DNA of 64,000 nucleotides from Prolixibacteraceae bacterium. Lineage in GTDB: Bacteria; Bacteroidota; Bacteroidia; Bacteroidales; Prolixibacteraceae. This document shows positions 56,253 through 64,000 of the stretch, piece after piece. Made by a program: the position numbers and the translations under genes. Each line of letters opens with the position of its first letter. Within the stretch, counting starts at the first letter, position 1. A model generated the notes under the pieces. The model was not told where the DNA came from. It saw only the letters and a program-made list of their open reading frames with translations, and did not search any database. The stretch is taken from NCBI GenBank assembly GCA_003506435.1, contig DOAQ01000036.1, positions 186,001 through 250,000 of the forward strand, given 5' to 3'.

Positions 56253-57512
56253 ATGAAAGAAAATAAAATATATCCATGGATTGTGGTGGGGTTGCTATGG
56301 TTTGTCGCCTTGCTTAATTATCTCGACCGGCAAATGCTTTCGACCATGAAACCATCAATGATGATTGATATTGCCGAATTGACGAAGGCCGAAAATTTTG
56401 GCCGGTTAATGGCCATATTCCTTTGGATATATGCATTCATGAGTCCTGTTTCAGGTATTATTGCCGACCGGCTGAACCGCAAATGGCTGATCGTTGGGAG
56501 CCTGTTTGTTTGGTCAGGTGTTACCCTGACCATGGGCTATGCCACAACGTTCAATCAACTGTATGTGCTTCGTGCCATCATGGGGGTGAGCGAAGCCTTT
56601 TACATTCCCGCCGGATTGTCGCTCATTGTCGATTACCACCAGGGAAAAACGCGTTCTATTGCCGTGGGGATTCATACTACCGGAATTTATCTCGGGCAGG
56701 CTTTTGGCGGGTTTGGTGCAACCATCGCCAGTAATTTCTCGTGGCAATGGACGTTCCATTTCTTCGGACTAATAGGAGTTGCATACAGTCTTGTTTTAAT
56801 ACTTTTTCTGAAAGAAAAGAAAACATACACCATTGATCATACCCAAAAGAGTTCAATAAGAAAGGAATTTTCACAAGCGTATAAAGGCTTGGGTGTATTA
56901 TTCGGAAATATTGCGTTCTGGGTGCTGCTGTTTTATTTTTCAGCGCCAAGTTTTCCCGGGTGGGCAGTAAAAAACTGGTTGCCAACTCTTTTTTCTGACG
57001 CCTTGCACATGGACATGTCGCAGGCTGGTCCATTGGCGACCATCACAACAGCGATGTCTTCTTTTGTCGGCGTCTTGTTGGGAGGCTTTATTTCTGACAG
57101 ATGGGTGCAAAAAAATATGAAAGGACGCATCTTTACCGGAGTTGTCGGACTGCTGTTCACCATCCCTGCTTTATTTTTATTGGGATATGGTTCGGGTTTT
57201 GAATTCATTCTCCTGGGAGGGGTGTTTTTTGGTTTGGGATTTGGGATGTTTGATGTGAATAACATGCCGATCCTTTGTCAGTTTGTATCGCCACGTTACC
57301 GTGCAACCGGTTATGGGCTGATGAATTTGGCTGGTATTTCTGCCGGAGCTGTCATAACAAGTTTTCTGGGGAAATCGGCAGATGCCGGAAACATGAGGCA
57401 GGATTTTGCCATGCTTTCGATCATCGTGCTGGTGGCCATTGTTTTGCAATTGACTATTTTAAAGCCGACGACAATTAATAAAACTGAGGACACGTGTTCT
57501 TCCAAAGCGTAA
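56253..57512 (+). CDS. MFS transporter, anion:cation symporter (ACS) type
   Basis: 419 residues from the ATG at 56253 (a TTG 15 bp upstream is the frame start). It has twelve predicted membrane helices, with LNYLDRQML after TM1, ADRLNRKW in the loop between TM2 and TM3 and the equivalent SDRWVQKNMKGR between TM8 and TM9. The N-terminal YLDR and loop pattern fit ACS transporters for hexuronates, sialic acid or related acidic sugars. It lies 74 bp after the aldolase gene and 33 bp before the NanQ-like gene. It probably carries the released monosaccharide across the inner membrane. Confidence 0.88.
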   Translation: MKENKIYPWIVVGLLWFVALLNYLDRQMLSTMKPSMMIDIAELTKAENFGRLMAIFLWIYAFMSPVSGIIADRLNRKWLIVGSLFVWSGVTLTMGYATTFNQLYVLRAIMGVSEAFYIPAGLSLIVDYHQGKTRSIAVGIHTTGIYLGQAFGGFGATIASNFSWQWTFHFFGLIGVAYSLVLILFLKEKKTYTIDHTQKSSIRKEFSQAYKGLGVLFGNIAFWVLLFYFSAPSFPGWAVKNWLPTLFSDALHMDMSQAGPLATITTAMSSFVGVLLGGFISDRWVQKNMKGRIFTGVVGLLFTIPALFLLGYGSGFEFILLGGVFFGLGFGMFDVNNMPILCQFVSPRYRATGYGLMNLAGISAGAVITSFLGKSADAGNMRQDFAMLSIIVLVAIVLQLTILKPTTINKTEDTCSSKA

Positions 57513-57545
57513 TTTTCAGGAAAGAACGACAAATACATACTCATA

Positions 57546-58157
57546 ATGAAGACGACTAAACTATTTTTATCGCTAACAATTATCACGATGGCTTTTTCAT
57601 GTACAGATCGTTCCGCGAACCCGGAAAACTGGAGCGAAGAAAAACTTACAAAATGGTTTCAATCCGGGGAATGGAAATGCGGCTGGGCGGTTGTTCCCGA
57701 CGAATCAGTCAACCAAAAAGAATTTGCTGTGCAATTTCTCAAAAACCGGGAACGGTGGGAGAAGGCATTCCGTTTTCTTACAATCAACGACCTGAAAACG
57801 ATCCCTTTGGGAAGGCATGAATTGGAAGGAGATTCCTTATTTGTAAATGTGGATGAATATACAACCCGGAACGAAGAAGACTCCCGTTTTGAGGCCCACC
57901 GGAAATATGCCGACATCCAGTATCTGGTTTCCGGAGAAGAGCAAATTGGAGTCACAGCGCTTGAAAATACAACGGAGACCGTTTCCTACAACAGCGAAAA
58001 AGATATTGTTTTTCTGACGACAGAGCAGAACAATTACCGGCTTGCTTCGCCGGAAAAGTTTTTTGTGTTTTTCCCCGGAGATGCCCATCGTCCCTGTGTG
58101 AAAACCGGTGAGAATATAAAAATCAGAAAAGCAGTTGTAAAGGTTCTGATCAATTAA
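57546..58157 (+). CDS. YhcH/YjgK/YiaL (NanQ-like) cupin protein with lipoprotein signal
   Basis: 203 residues. The family core (about 70-203) has LEGDSLFVNVDEYTTR, EAHRKYADIQYLVSGEE (His118) and FPGDAHRPC (His181), the conserved metal and sugar site. E. coli NanQ is an N-acetylneuraminate anomerase; other members belong to uronate and xylulose pathways. Unusually, this protein begins with a lipoprotein signal (MKTTKLFLSLTIITMAFSC, Cys19) and a 50-residue extension, so it would act in the periplasm, not the cytoplasm as in E. coli. Its place next to sialidase-type, aldolase and transporter genes supports a role in opening or mutarotating the released sugar before uptake. Confidence 0.85.
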   Translation: MKTTKLFLSLTIITMAFSCTDRSANPENWSEEKLTKWFQSGEWKCGWAVVPDESVNQKEFAVQFLKNRERWEKAFRFLTINDLKTIPLGRHELEGDSLFVNVDEYTTRNEEDSRFEAHRKYADIQYLVSGEEQIGVTALENTTETVSYNSEKDIVFLTTEQNNYRLASPEKFFVFFPGDAHRPCVKTGENIKIRKAVVKVLIN

Positions 58158-58178
58158 AATCAAAAAATAATCGAGAGT

Positions 58179-59357
58179 ATGAAAACCCGACGAATAATTA
58201 TCTCATTTTTGTTTTTAATGTGCGTTTCCCTGGTAAATGCACAGTCGCAAAAAGTACCGGGAATCGTGGTCGATTATATTCCCGCGTCAACAAAAACCTA
58301 CATCGGTTCGCCAAGTATCTGCATTCTTCCCAATGGCGATTATGTGGCCTCGCACGATCATTTCGGCCCGGCAACCACAGAGCACCAACAGGCGCTGACG
58401 GCTGTTTTTAAATCGACAGATAAGGGAAAATCGTGGACGAAAATTTCGGAGATCAACGGGCAATTCTGGTCCAATCTGTTTGTTCATCAGGATGAATTGT
58501 ACATTATGGGAACATGGAAGCACCACGGCAATCTCATCATCCGTCGTTCGCCGGATAGCGGAAAGTCGTGGAGCAAACCTGTCGACAGCAAAACCGGCCT
58601 GTTGCTCGAAGGTGAATACCATACTGCTCCTATGCCGATTATTAAGCATAATGGCCGTTTGTGGCGCGCTGTCGAGAATGCCAAAGCTAACACCAAAGCC
58701 TGGGGCAAACGCTACAGCGCAATGGTCGTTTCCGCTCCGGAAAGCGCAGATCTTATGAATGCGGCAAGCTGGAAAGCAACCAACTGGCTCCCTTACGATT
58801 CAACCTATCTGGAAGGGAATTTCGGCGGATGGCTCGAAGGAAATGCAGTGGTTACGCCGGAAGGGAAAATGGTTGATATACTGAGGGTCGCTACTTCAGA
58901 AAAAGGACGCGACCTGGCAGCTATTGTAAATATCAGTGACGATGGGACGACCGCTTCATTTGACCCGGCCACCGGTTTTATGGATTTTGTTGGCGGAGCG
59001 AAAAAGTTTTCAATACGGTACGACGAAGAATCAAAACGTTACTGGACAATCGCCAATTTAGTTACCGATGAATTTAAACATCTTTCTGCGTCATCTGTGC
59101 GTAATACGCTTGTGTTGAAAAGTTCGTCCGATTTGAAAAACTGGACTGTACATACGATTTTACTTCACCATCCGGACGTGAAGAAACATGGGTTTCAATA
59201 CATCGACTGGCAATTTGAAGGACGGAATATCATTTTCCTGTCACGCACTGCTTATGACGATGAATTTGAAGGCGCACACAATCATCACGATGCCAATTAT
59301 CTGACCTTTCACCGGATAAAAAAATTCAGAAAACTGGCAAAAAAGGAAATCAAATGA
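58179..59357 (+). CDS. Sialidase-fold (BNR/Asp-box) secreted protein
   Basis: 392 residues with a signal MKTRRIIISFLFLMCVSLVNAQ. The propeller has Asp boxes STDKGKSW (about 80) and SPDSGKSW (about 124). GWLEGNAVVTPEGKMVDILRV and the end HDANYLTFHRIKKFRK match the protein at 50328, of which it is a shorter paralogue without the N-terminal domain. No RIP arginine motif is visible. It is the last gene of PUL2, 21 bp after the NanQ-like gene. It should act in the periplasm on an acidic glycan; the exact sugar is unknown. Confidence 0.78.
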   Translation: MKTRRIIISFLFLMCVSLVNAQSQKVPGIVVDYIPASTKTYIGSPSICILPNGDYVASHDHFGPATTEHQQALTAVFKSTDKGKSWTKISEINGQFWSNLFVHQDELYIMGTWKHHGNLIIRRSPDSGKSWSKPVDSKTGLLLEGEYHTAPMPIIKHNGRLWRAVENAKANTKAWGKRYSAMVVSAPESADLMNAASWKATNWLPYDSTYLEGNFGGWLEGNAVVTPEGKMVDILRVATSEKGRDLAAIVNISDDGTTASFDPATGFMDFVGGAKKFSIRYDEESKRYWTIANLVTDEFKHLSASSVRNTLVLKSSSDLKNWTVHTILLHHPDVKKHGFQYIDWQFEGRNIIFLSRTAYDDEFEGAHNHHDANYLTFHRIKKFRKLAKKEIK

Positions 59358-59687
59358 CATGATTTTCTGCGGGAATATGGACTAATCACAATCCATGAGC
59401 TCCTACGTTTCCGAATGGAGCCACATCGTATATTGGGAATCGCGTATCAATCCTGTATTTTCAACAATTCAACAATTCAACAATTTAGCAATTCAACAAT
59501 CCAGCAATCATTCCCTTCTACTTGATCTTCTTTGCTGTAAATCCAGCGCTGCGCTTGGTTTTCAATTTTATTTATGTTTTGCCTGCTTTTTTCCCTGAAA
59601 GTTTTTCAGCTAATCAAAGGGTTTATTTAAATTGCAGCACTCAAAAAACTGAGATCAACTAACAAAACTCAGACACACACACTCATT
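59358..59687. other. Intergenic region between PUL2 and carB
   Basis: This 330-bp stretch holds the 8-bp tandem repeat at 59461-59508 and otherwise no recognisable gene. A 67-codon frame at 59395-59598 runs through the repeat and has no protein features. No clear terminator follows the last PUL2 gene, and no TAnnTTTG promoter for carB could be fixed. Confidence 0.6.
59461..59508. repeat. 8-bp tandem repeat, six copies (right of PUL2)
   Basis: Six consecutive octamers: TCAACAAT three times, then TTAGCAAT, TCAACAAT and CCAGCAAT. The unit is the same as at 37545-37584 and in the same orientation. The two arrays bracket PUL2 about 22 kb apart. Confidence 0.8.
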
Positions 59688-62600
59688 ATGGCAAAAAGAG
59701 AAGATATTAACAAGGTGTTGATCATAGGCTCCGGTCCAATCATCATCGGTCAGGCATGCGAATTCGACTACTCGGGAACTCAGGCATGCAAAGCGCTTCG
59801 CAAATTGGGATACAAAATTGTACTGGTCAATTCGAACCCGGCAACCATCATGACCGACCCTGAAATGGCCGATATTACCTACATCGAACCACTAAACGAG
59901 TACGCGCTCACCGAGATCATTAAAAAGGAACGTCCCGATGCACTGCTGCCAAATCTTGGCGGACAAACTGCTTTAAACCTTTCGTTATTACTTGCCCGAA
60001 AAGGAATTTTGGACCAGTACGGAGTAAAAGTGATTGGTGTAAACATCGATGCTATTGAACGGGGCGAAGATCGCATTGCCTTCAAGGAAACGATGAATAA
60101 ACTGGGAATCGAGATGCCCAGAAGCACTGCGGTAAATACGGTTGAAGATGCCGAAAAAGTAGCTGCCCAACTGGGGTATCCGGTGGTAATCCGCCCGGCG
60201 TACACGATGGGAGGTACAGGAGGTGGTCTGGTATATAACATCGAAGAACTGAGAACAATTGCCAGCCGCGGATTGGCAGCCAGCATTGTCACTCAGGTTC
60301 TGATCGAAGAGTCGGTGCTGGGTTGGGAAGAGCTGGAACTCGAAGTAGTTCGCGATGCCAAAAACCAGATGATCACCGTTTGTTTCATTGAAAATGTGGA
60401 TGCGATGGGTGTGCACACCGGCGATTCGTACTGCACGGCCCCCATGCTCACCATTACTGAAGAGCTTCAAAAACGTTTACAAAAACATTCATACGATATT
60501 GTTGAAGCCATCGAGGTGATTGGTGGCACCAACGTGCAATTTGCCCACGATCCGAAGACCGATCGTGTGGTAGTGATCGAGATCAATCCCCGTACGTCGC
60601 GTTCATCGGCGCTTGCCTCCAAGGCAACCGGTTTCCCGATAGCACTGGTTTCGGCTATGCTGGCCGGCGGTTTGACATTGGATGAAATTCCTTACTGGCG
60701 TTGTGGCACCCTCGATAAATACACCCCCTGGGGCGATTATGTAGTGGTGAAGTTTGCCCGCTGGGCATTTGAAAAATTCGACGGGTTGGAAGATAAACTG
60801 GGAACCCAGATGCAGGCTGTCGGAGAAGTGATGAGCATTGGGAAAAACTACAAAGAGGCGCTGCAAAAAGCCATCCGCTCACTCGAAATCGGACGTTACG
60901 GGTTGGGCTTTGCCAAAGATTTCAATAAAAAATCGCTGCACGAGTTGATGCTTCTGCTAACCCATGCTTCCAGCGAAAGACAGTTCATCTTGTATGAAGC
61001 CATCCGAAAAGGAGCCAACATTGAAGAACTTTCAGCAAAAACTTATATAAAAACATGGTTTCTTTCGCAGATGAAAGAACTGGTTGATCTGGAAGAAAAG
61101 ATACTCTCATTTAAAGGGAAACAATTGCCTGATGAGCTTCTGGTTCAGGCGAAAAAAGATGGCTTTGCCGATAAATATCTGGCCAAAATACTGGGTATTC
61201 CTGAAAAAGAGATCAGGGAAAGGCGTATAGCAATGGGCATTGAAGAAGCTTGGGAGCCGGTTCCCGTGAGTGGTGTCGAAAATGCTGCATACTATTTTTC
61301 GACCTACAATGCACCCGATAAAGTGGAAGTAAAAGGAGGGAAGAAGATCATGGTACTGGGGGGTGGCCCCAACCGCATCGGACAGGGAATTGAGTTCGAC
61401 TATTGCTGCGTACATGCCGCTTTTGCTATCCGTAATGCAGGCTACCAGTCGATCATGGTCAACTGCAACCCGGAAACCGTTTCAACCGACTACGATACAT
61501 CCGACAGGCTCTATTTTGAACCGCTTACAGCCGAAGATGTGTTGAGTATTTACAACAAGGAGAAACCGGAAGGTGTGATCGTTCAGTTTGGCGGACAAAC
61601 CCCGCTCAACCTGGCGAATGAATTGGCTGAAGCCGGTGTGAAGATTTTGGGTACTACACCCGAAACAATTGACCTTGCCGAAGACCGCGACCGGTTCCGA
61701 CAGGTGATGACCAAACTTGGTATTCCGCAACCTGAATCGGGTATGGCAAGCAATCTGGAGGAAGCCCTCAAGATTGCCGGACGGATTGGTTATCCGCTGA
61801 TGGTTCGCCCCTCGTATGTATTGGGCGGAAGGGCCATGCGAATTGTGAACGACGAAGAAATGCTCGAACAATACATTGCAGCAGCAGTGGGTGTTTCGCC
61901 CGATCGGCCTTTGCTGATCGACAAGTTTCTTGAAGATGCTATTGAAACCGAAGCCGACGCCATTGCAGATGGTACTGATGCATTTGTTCCTGTGGTGATG
62001 CAGCACATCGAATATGCCGGAATCCACTCGGGCGACTCGGCCTGTGTGATTCCTCCGGTAGTTATTCCTGAAAAGCATATTGAAACCATTAAAGATTATA
62101 CCCGAAGGATTGCCATTGAACTGAAAGTGGTAGGGCTGATGAACATTCAGTATGCCATTTATGAAGATGTAGTTTACATCCTGGAAGCCAATCCTCGTGC
62201 TTCGCGCACGGTGCCTTTGGTCTCGAAGGTTTGCGATGTTTCCATGGCAAAAATTGCCACACAGATTTTGCTGGGGCACAAACTTTCCGAGTTCAACCTG
62301 AAACATAAGAAATTCAACCATTACGGGGTGAAGGAAGCTGTATTCCCGTTCAATATGTTCCCGAACGTTGACCCCCTGCTCGGGCCTGAAATGCGTTCGA
62401 CCGGCGAAGTTCTTGGCCTTGCGTCAACGTATGGAATGGCTTTCTTTAAATCGCAGGAAGCAACCCAGACTTCCCTTCCGGTGAATGGCACTGTTTTGAT
62501 CACCATTGCCGACAGAGACAAACAGAAAATTGTGGAGACGGCCCGGAATTTTATCAGTATGAATTTCCGGATCATGACCACCGGAGGTACTCAGAAATTT

Positions 62601-62891
62601 CTGGAGCAGTACGATATTCCGTCCGACCGGATACTGAAAGTACATGAAGGCCGCCCTAACATTGTTGACGCAATTAAAAACGGGGAAATCAATCTGGTGA
62701 TCAACACACCTGCCGGAAAACTCAGCGAATACGACGATTCGTATATACGGAAGACAGCGATTAAGTTCAAAATCCCGTATATAACCACGACTTCGGCGGC
62801 GCTGGCAGCAACCAGGGGCATAAAAGACCGGCAGAATGGCAGATACCAGGTGAAATCGTTACAGGAGTATCATTCGGAAATTGAAGAATAG
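59688..62891 (+). CDS. carB: Carbamoyl-phosphate synthase large subunit
   Basis: 1067 residues, the normal length. With the glutaminase subunit CarA it makes carbamoyl phosphate from bicarbonate, ammonia and two ATP for pyrimidines and arginine. The N-terminal carboxyphosphate half starts KVLIIGSGPIIIGQACEFDYSG, and the second synthetase half has GGGPNRIGQGIEFDYCCVH at about 558. Each half has an ATP-grasp fold. The C-terminal MGS-like allosteric domain (from about 935) ends QEYHSEIEE. carA is not in the window on either side, so the two subunits are unlinked here, or carA lies elsewhere. A terminator follows. Confidence 0.98.
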   Translation: MAKREDINKVLIIGSGPIIIGQACEFDYSGTQACKALRKLGYKIVLVNSNPATIMTDPEMADITYIEPLNEYALTEIIKKERPDALLPNLGGQTALNLSLLLARKGILDQYGVKVIGVNIDAIERGEDRIAFKETMNKLGIEMPRSTAVNTVEDAEKVAAQLGYPVVIRPAYTMGGTGGGLVYNIEELRTIASRGLAASIVTQVLIEESVLGWEELELEVVRDAKNQMITVCFIENVDAMGVHTGDSYCTAPMLTITEELQKRLQKHSYDIVEAIEVIGGTNVQFAHDPKTDRVVVIEINPRTSRSSALASKATGFPIALVSAMLAGGLTLDEIPYWRCGTLDKYTPWGDYVVVKFARWAFEKFDGLEDKLGTQMQAVGEVMSIGKNYKEALQKAIRSLEIGRYGLGFAKDFNKKSLHELMLLLTHASSERQFILYEAIRKGANIEELSAKTYIKTWFLSQMKELVDLEEKILSFKGKQLPDELLVQAKKDGFADKYLAKILGIPEKEIRERRIAMGIEEAWEPVPVSGVENAAYYFSTYNAPDKVEVKGGKKIMVLGGGPNRIGQGIEFDYCCVHAAFAIRNAGYQSIMVNCNPETVSTDYDTSDRLYFEPLTAEDVLSIYNKEKPEGVIVQFGGQTPLNLANELAEAGVKILGTTPETIDLAEDRDRFRQVMTKLGIPQPESGMASNLEEALKIAGRIGYPLMVRPSYVLGGRAMRIVNDEEMLEQYIAAAVGVSPDRPLLIDKFLEDAIETEADAIADGTDAFVPVVMQHIEYAGIHSGDSACVIPPVVIPEKHIETIKDYTRRIAIELKVVGLMNIQYAIYEDVVYILEANPRASRTVPLVSKVCDVSMAKIATQILLGHKLSEFNLKHKKFNHYGVKEAVFPFNMFPNVDPLLGPEMRSTGEVLGLASTYGMAFFKSQEATQTSLPVNGTVLITIADRDKQKIVETARNFISMNFRIMTTGGTQKFLEQYDIPSDRILKVHEGRPNIVDAIKNGEINLVINTPAGKLSEYDDSYIRKTAIKFKIPYITTTSAALAATRGIKDRQNGRYQVKSLQEYHSEIEE

Positions 62892-62910
62892 AAGCATTTG
62901 AGTTGATATA

Positions 62911-62949
62911 AAAAAACGATGTTCCGTCTCTCGGGACATCGTTTTTTTT
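62911..62949 (+). terminator. Intrinsic terminator after carB
   Basis: AAAAAACGATGTTCCG pairs with CGGGACATCGTTTTTT (one G-U pair) around a short loop, and the T run extends to 62949. The A run on the left makes it usable on the minus strand as well, for the convergent Hpt gene. Confidence 0.85.
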
Positions 62950-62991
62950 GCACTTTTAGTTGTTCAGAATGCTATCCGGAATAGGGCTTGT

Positions 62992-63345
62992 CTAAAGTTT
63001 TTCCATCTCTTCCAGAAGTTCTTTTTCTGCCTGATTCATTAGGTCAGTAAACAATTTCACATCTTCAGGGTAGGAATCAATATTTTCCAATACTTGAGTT
63101 TTCAACTGAAGTTTTTTGAGTTTTATTCCCAAATCCTCCATGCCGAAAGTCATTACCGATGATTTTGCTTTGTGAGCCAGTTCGCCCAGTTCCTTGTATT
63201 TCTTTTCAGCAAGAAGATTTTGCAATCCATCTCTGAATTCGGGTATCTGATCCAGAAATAGTTGAATGAATTCCTTTACGATTTCCGGTTCGCCACCGGT
63301 AATTTCATTCAGATAGGAAAGATTAATTAATTTATCCGTTGACAT
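62992..63345 (-). CDS. Hpt (histidine phosphotransfer) domain protein
   Basis: 117 residues, all helical. GELAHKAKSSVMTFGM carries the phosphorylatable His58 with the usual HxxK context of Hpt domains. It ends in an acidic helix. Such free-standing proteins pass phosphate between a hybrid sensor kinase and a response regulator. No kinase or regulator gene is in the window, so its partners are unknown. It converges with carB and is divergent from gcvT. Confidence 0.88.
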   Translation of the reverse strand: MSTDKLINLSYLNEITGGEPEIVKEFIQLFLDQIPEFRDGLQNLLAEKKYKELGELAHKAKSSVMTFGMEDLGIKLKKLQLKTQVLENIDSYPEDVKLFTDLMNQAEKELLEEMEKL

Positions 63346-63472
63346 GATTAGTAGTTTTACAACACAATGATAAAAAAAATAATTGATATACTATGTGTTA
63401 AGTAAGCCTCAATTATTATTGCATCCGATATTTCAAAATGATTAATTTCATGCTTTATCTGACAGAAAGGCT

Positions 63473-63480
63473 TATTTTTG
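63473..63480 (+). promoter_or_regulatory. Promoter -7 element for gcvT
   Basis: TATTTTTG matches TAnnTTTG, 30 bp before the ATG at 63510. A TTTC 23 bp upstream is a weak -33 candidate. Confidence 0.45.
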
Positions 63481-63509
63481 CAACATCAATAAAAACTGAT
63501 AAACTTAAG

Positions 63510-64000
63510 ATGAAAATAACAGCATTCAACGAATTGCATAAACAAGCCGGTGGTAAAATGGTTGAATTTGCCGGTTTCGAAATGCCCATCGAATATTCAG
63601 GAATAAAAGACGAACACATGACCGTTCGCGAAAAGGTCGGTGTTTTCGATGTTTCGCACATGGGCGAGTTCTGGGTGAAAGGCCCGAAAGCATTTCAATT
63701 GGTACAAAAAGTTACTACCAACGATGTCAGCAAACTGGAACTCGGACAGGCACAATATTCCTGCTTCCCGAACGGGAAAGGCGGTATTGTCGATGATTTG
63801 CTGGTCTATTATTACGAACCTGAAAAATATTTGCTGGTTGTCAACGCGTCGAATATCGAAAAGGACTGGAACTGGGTCGTTTCGCAAAACGATGTGGGCG
63901 CCGTTCTCGAAAATGCTTCGGATGCGATGAGTCAACTGGCTATTCAGGGGCCTTTGGCAACAAAGGTTTTGCAAAAACTTACCGATGTCAACCTTTCAGC
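63510..64000 (+). CDS. gcvT: Aminomethyltransferase, glycine cleavage T protein (partial)
   Basis: The frame runs from the ATG at 63510 through the right edge (163 codons plus 2 nt); the remainder is outside the window. The N-terminus (TAFNELHKQAGGKMVEFAGFEMPIEYSG) and VGVFDVSHMGEF with TTNDVSKLELGQAQYS are typical of GcvT. The protein takes the aminomethyl group from the H protein and passes the methylene to tetrahydrofolate in glycine breakdown. Other gcv genes are not visible. A promoter element lies 30 bp upstream. Confidence 0.95.
   Translation, partial: MKITAFNELHKQAGGKMVEFAGFEMPIEYSGIKDEHMTVREKVGVFDVSHMGEFWVKGPKAFQLVQKVTTNDVSKLELGQAQYSCFPNGKGGIVDDLLVYYYEPEKYLLVVNASNIEKDWNWVVSQNDVGAVLENASDAMSQLAIQGPLATKVLQKLTDVNLS

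Noticed and set aside
54173..59357. Calling the locus a proven sialic acid (nan) operon
   Set aside because: NanE, a ManNAc kinase and Nag genes are not present and the RIP motif is not visible; the substrate remains open.
59461..59508. Possible CRISPR array
   Set aside because: Units are 8 bp, directly adjacent and without spacers; no cas genes nearby.
59395..59598. 67-codon plus-strand frame before carB
   Set aside because: It is translated from the octamer repeat and AT-rich spacer; no coding signs.
61482..62321. 279-codon minus-strand frame
   Set aside because: It is antisense to carB and has no recognisable motif.

Overview
The window comes from a Bacteroidota genome, most likely the Bacteroidales/Marinilabiliales side of the phylum. 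Evidence: four SusC/SusD pairs, BT_3987-type (DUF1735) lipoproteins, a type IX secretion sorting domain, an ECF sigma/FecR pair feeding a SusC with an STN domain, an HYC_CC_PP protein, and several TAnnTTTG promoter elements upstream of core genes. No rRNA, tRNA, CRISPR array or complete insertion sequence was seen.

Region 1 (1-22498, minus strand) is a polysaccharide utilization locus (PUL1). In order of transcription: ECF sigma factor, FecR anti-sigma factor, SusC with STN domain, SusD, a second SusC, a second SusD, a DUF1735 surface lipoprotein, then the enzymes. The enzymes are a GH99/WbsX-like protein, a large beta-helix protein with a T9SS tail, a sialate O-acetylesterase-type esterase, an esterase-D-like hydrolase, and a DUF6259-type protein cut by the left edge. 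A 137-bp MITE-like inverted repeat sits between the lipoprotein and the enzymes. A possible antisense RNA with its own terminator faces the first susC.

Region 2 (22692-37478) is mostly housekeeping: clpB, ppdK, an RND/MMPL exporter, an HYC_CC_PP protein with a metal-type TonB receptor, a HepT/MntA (HEPN/MNT) toxin-antitoxin pair, murB and a family 4 glycosyltransferase.

Region 3 (37545-59508) is a second locus (PUL2), read rightwards and preceded by a divergent AraC regulator. It carries a SusC-SusD-SusC-SusD-DUF1735 module in the same order as PUL1. After it come two sialidase-fold proteins, an FG-GAP propeller protein, an NAL/DHDPS-family aldolase, an MFS transporter, a lipidated NanQ/YhcH-like protein and a third sialidase-fold protein. 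A broken copy of the sialidase gene, with its upstream region, lies next to araC. Degenerate 8-bp tandem repeats lie at both ends of PUL2. The gene set suggests release and uptake of a sialic acid or another 2-keto-3-deoxy sugar, but NanE, kinase and Nag genes are absent here, so the substrate is unproven.

Region 4 (59688-64000) is housekeeping again: carB, an Hpt-domain protein and the start of gcvT.
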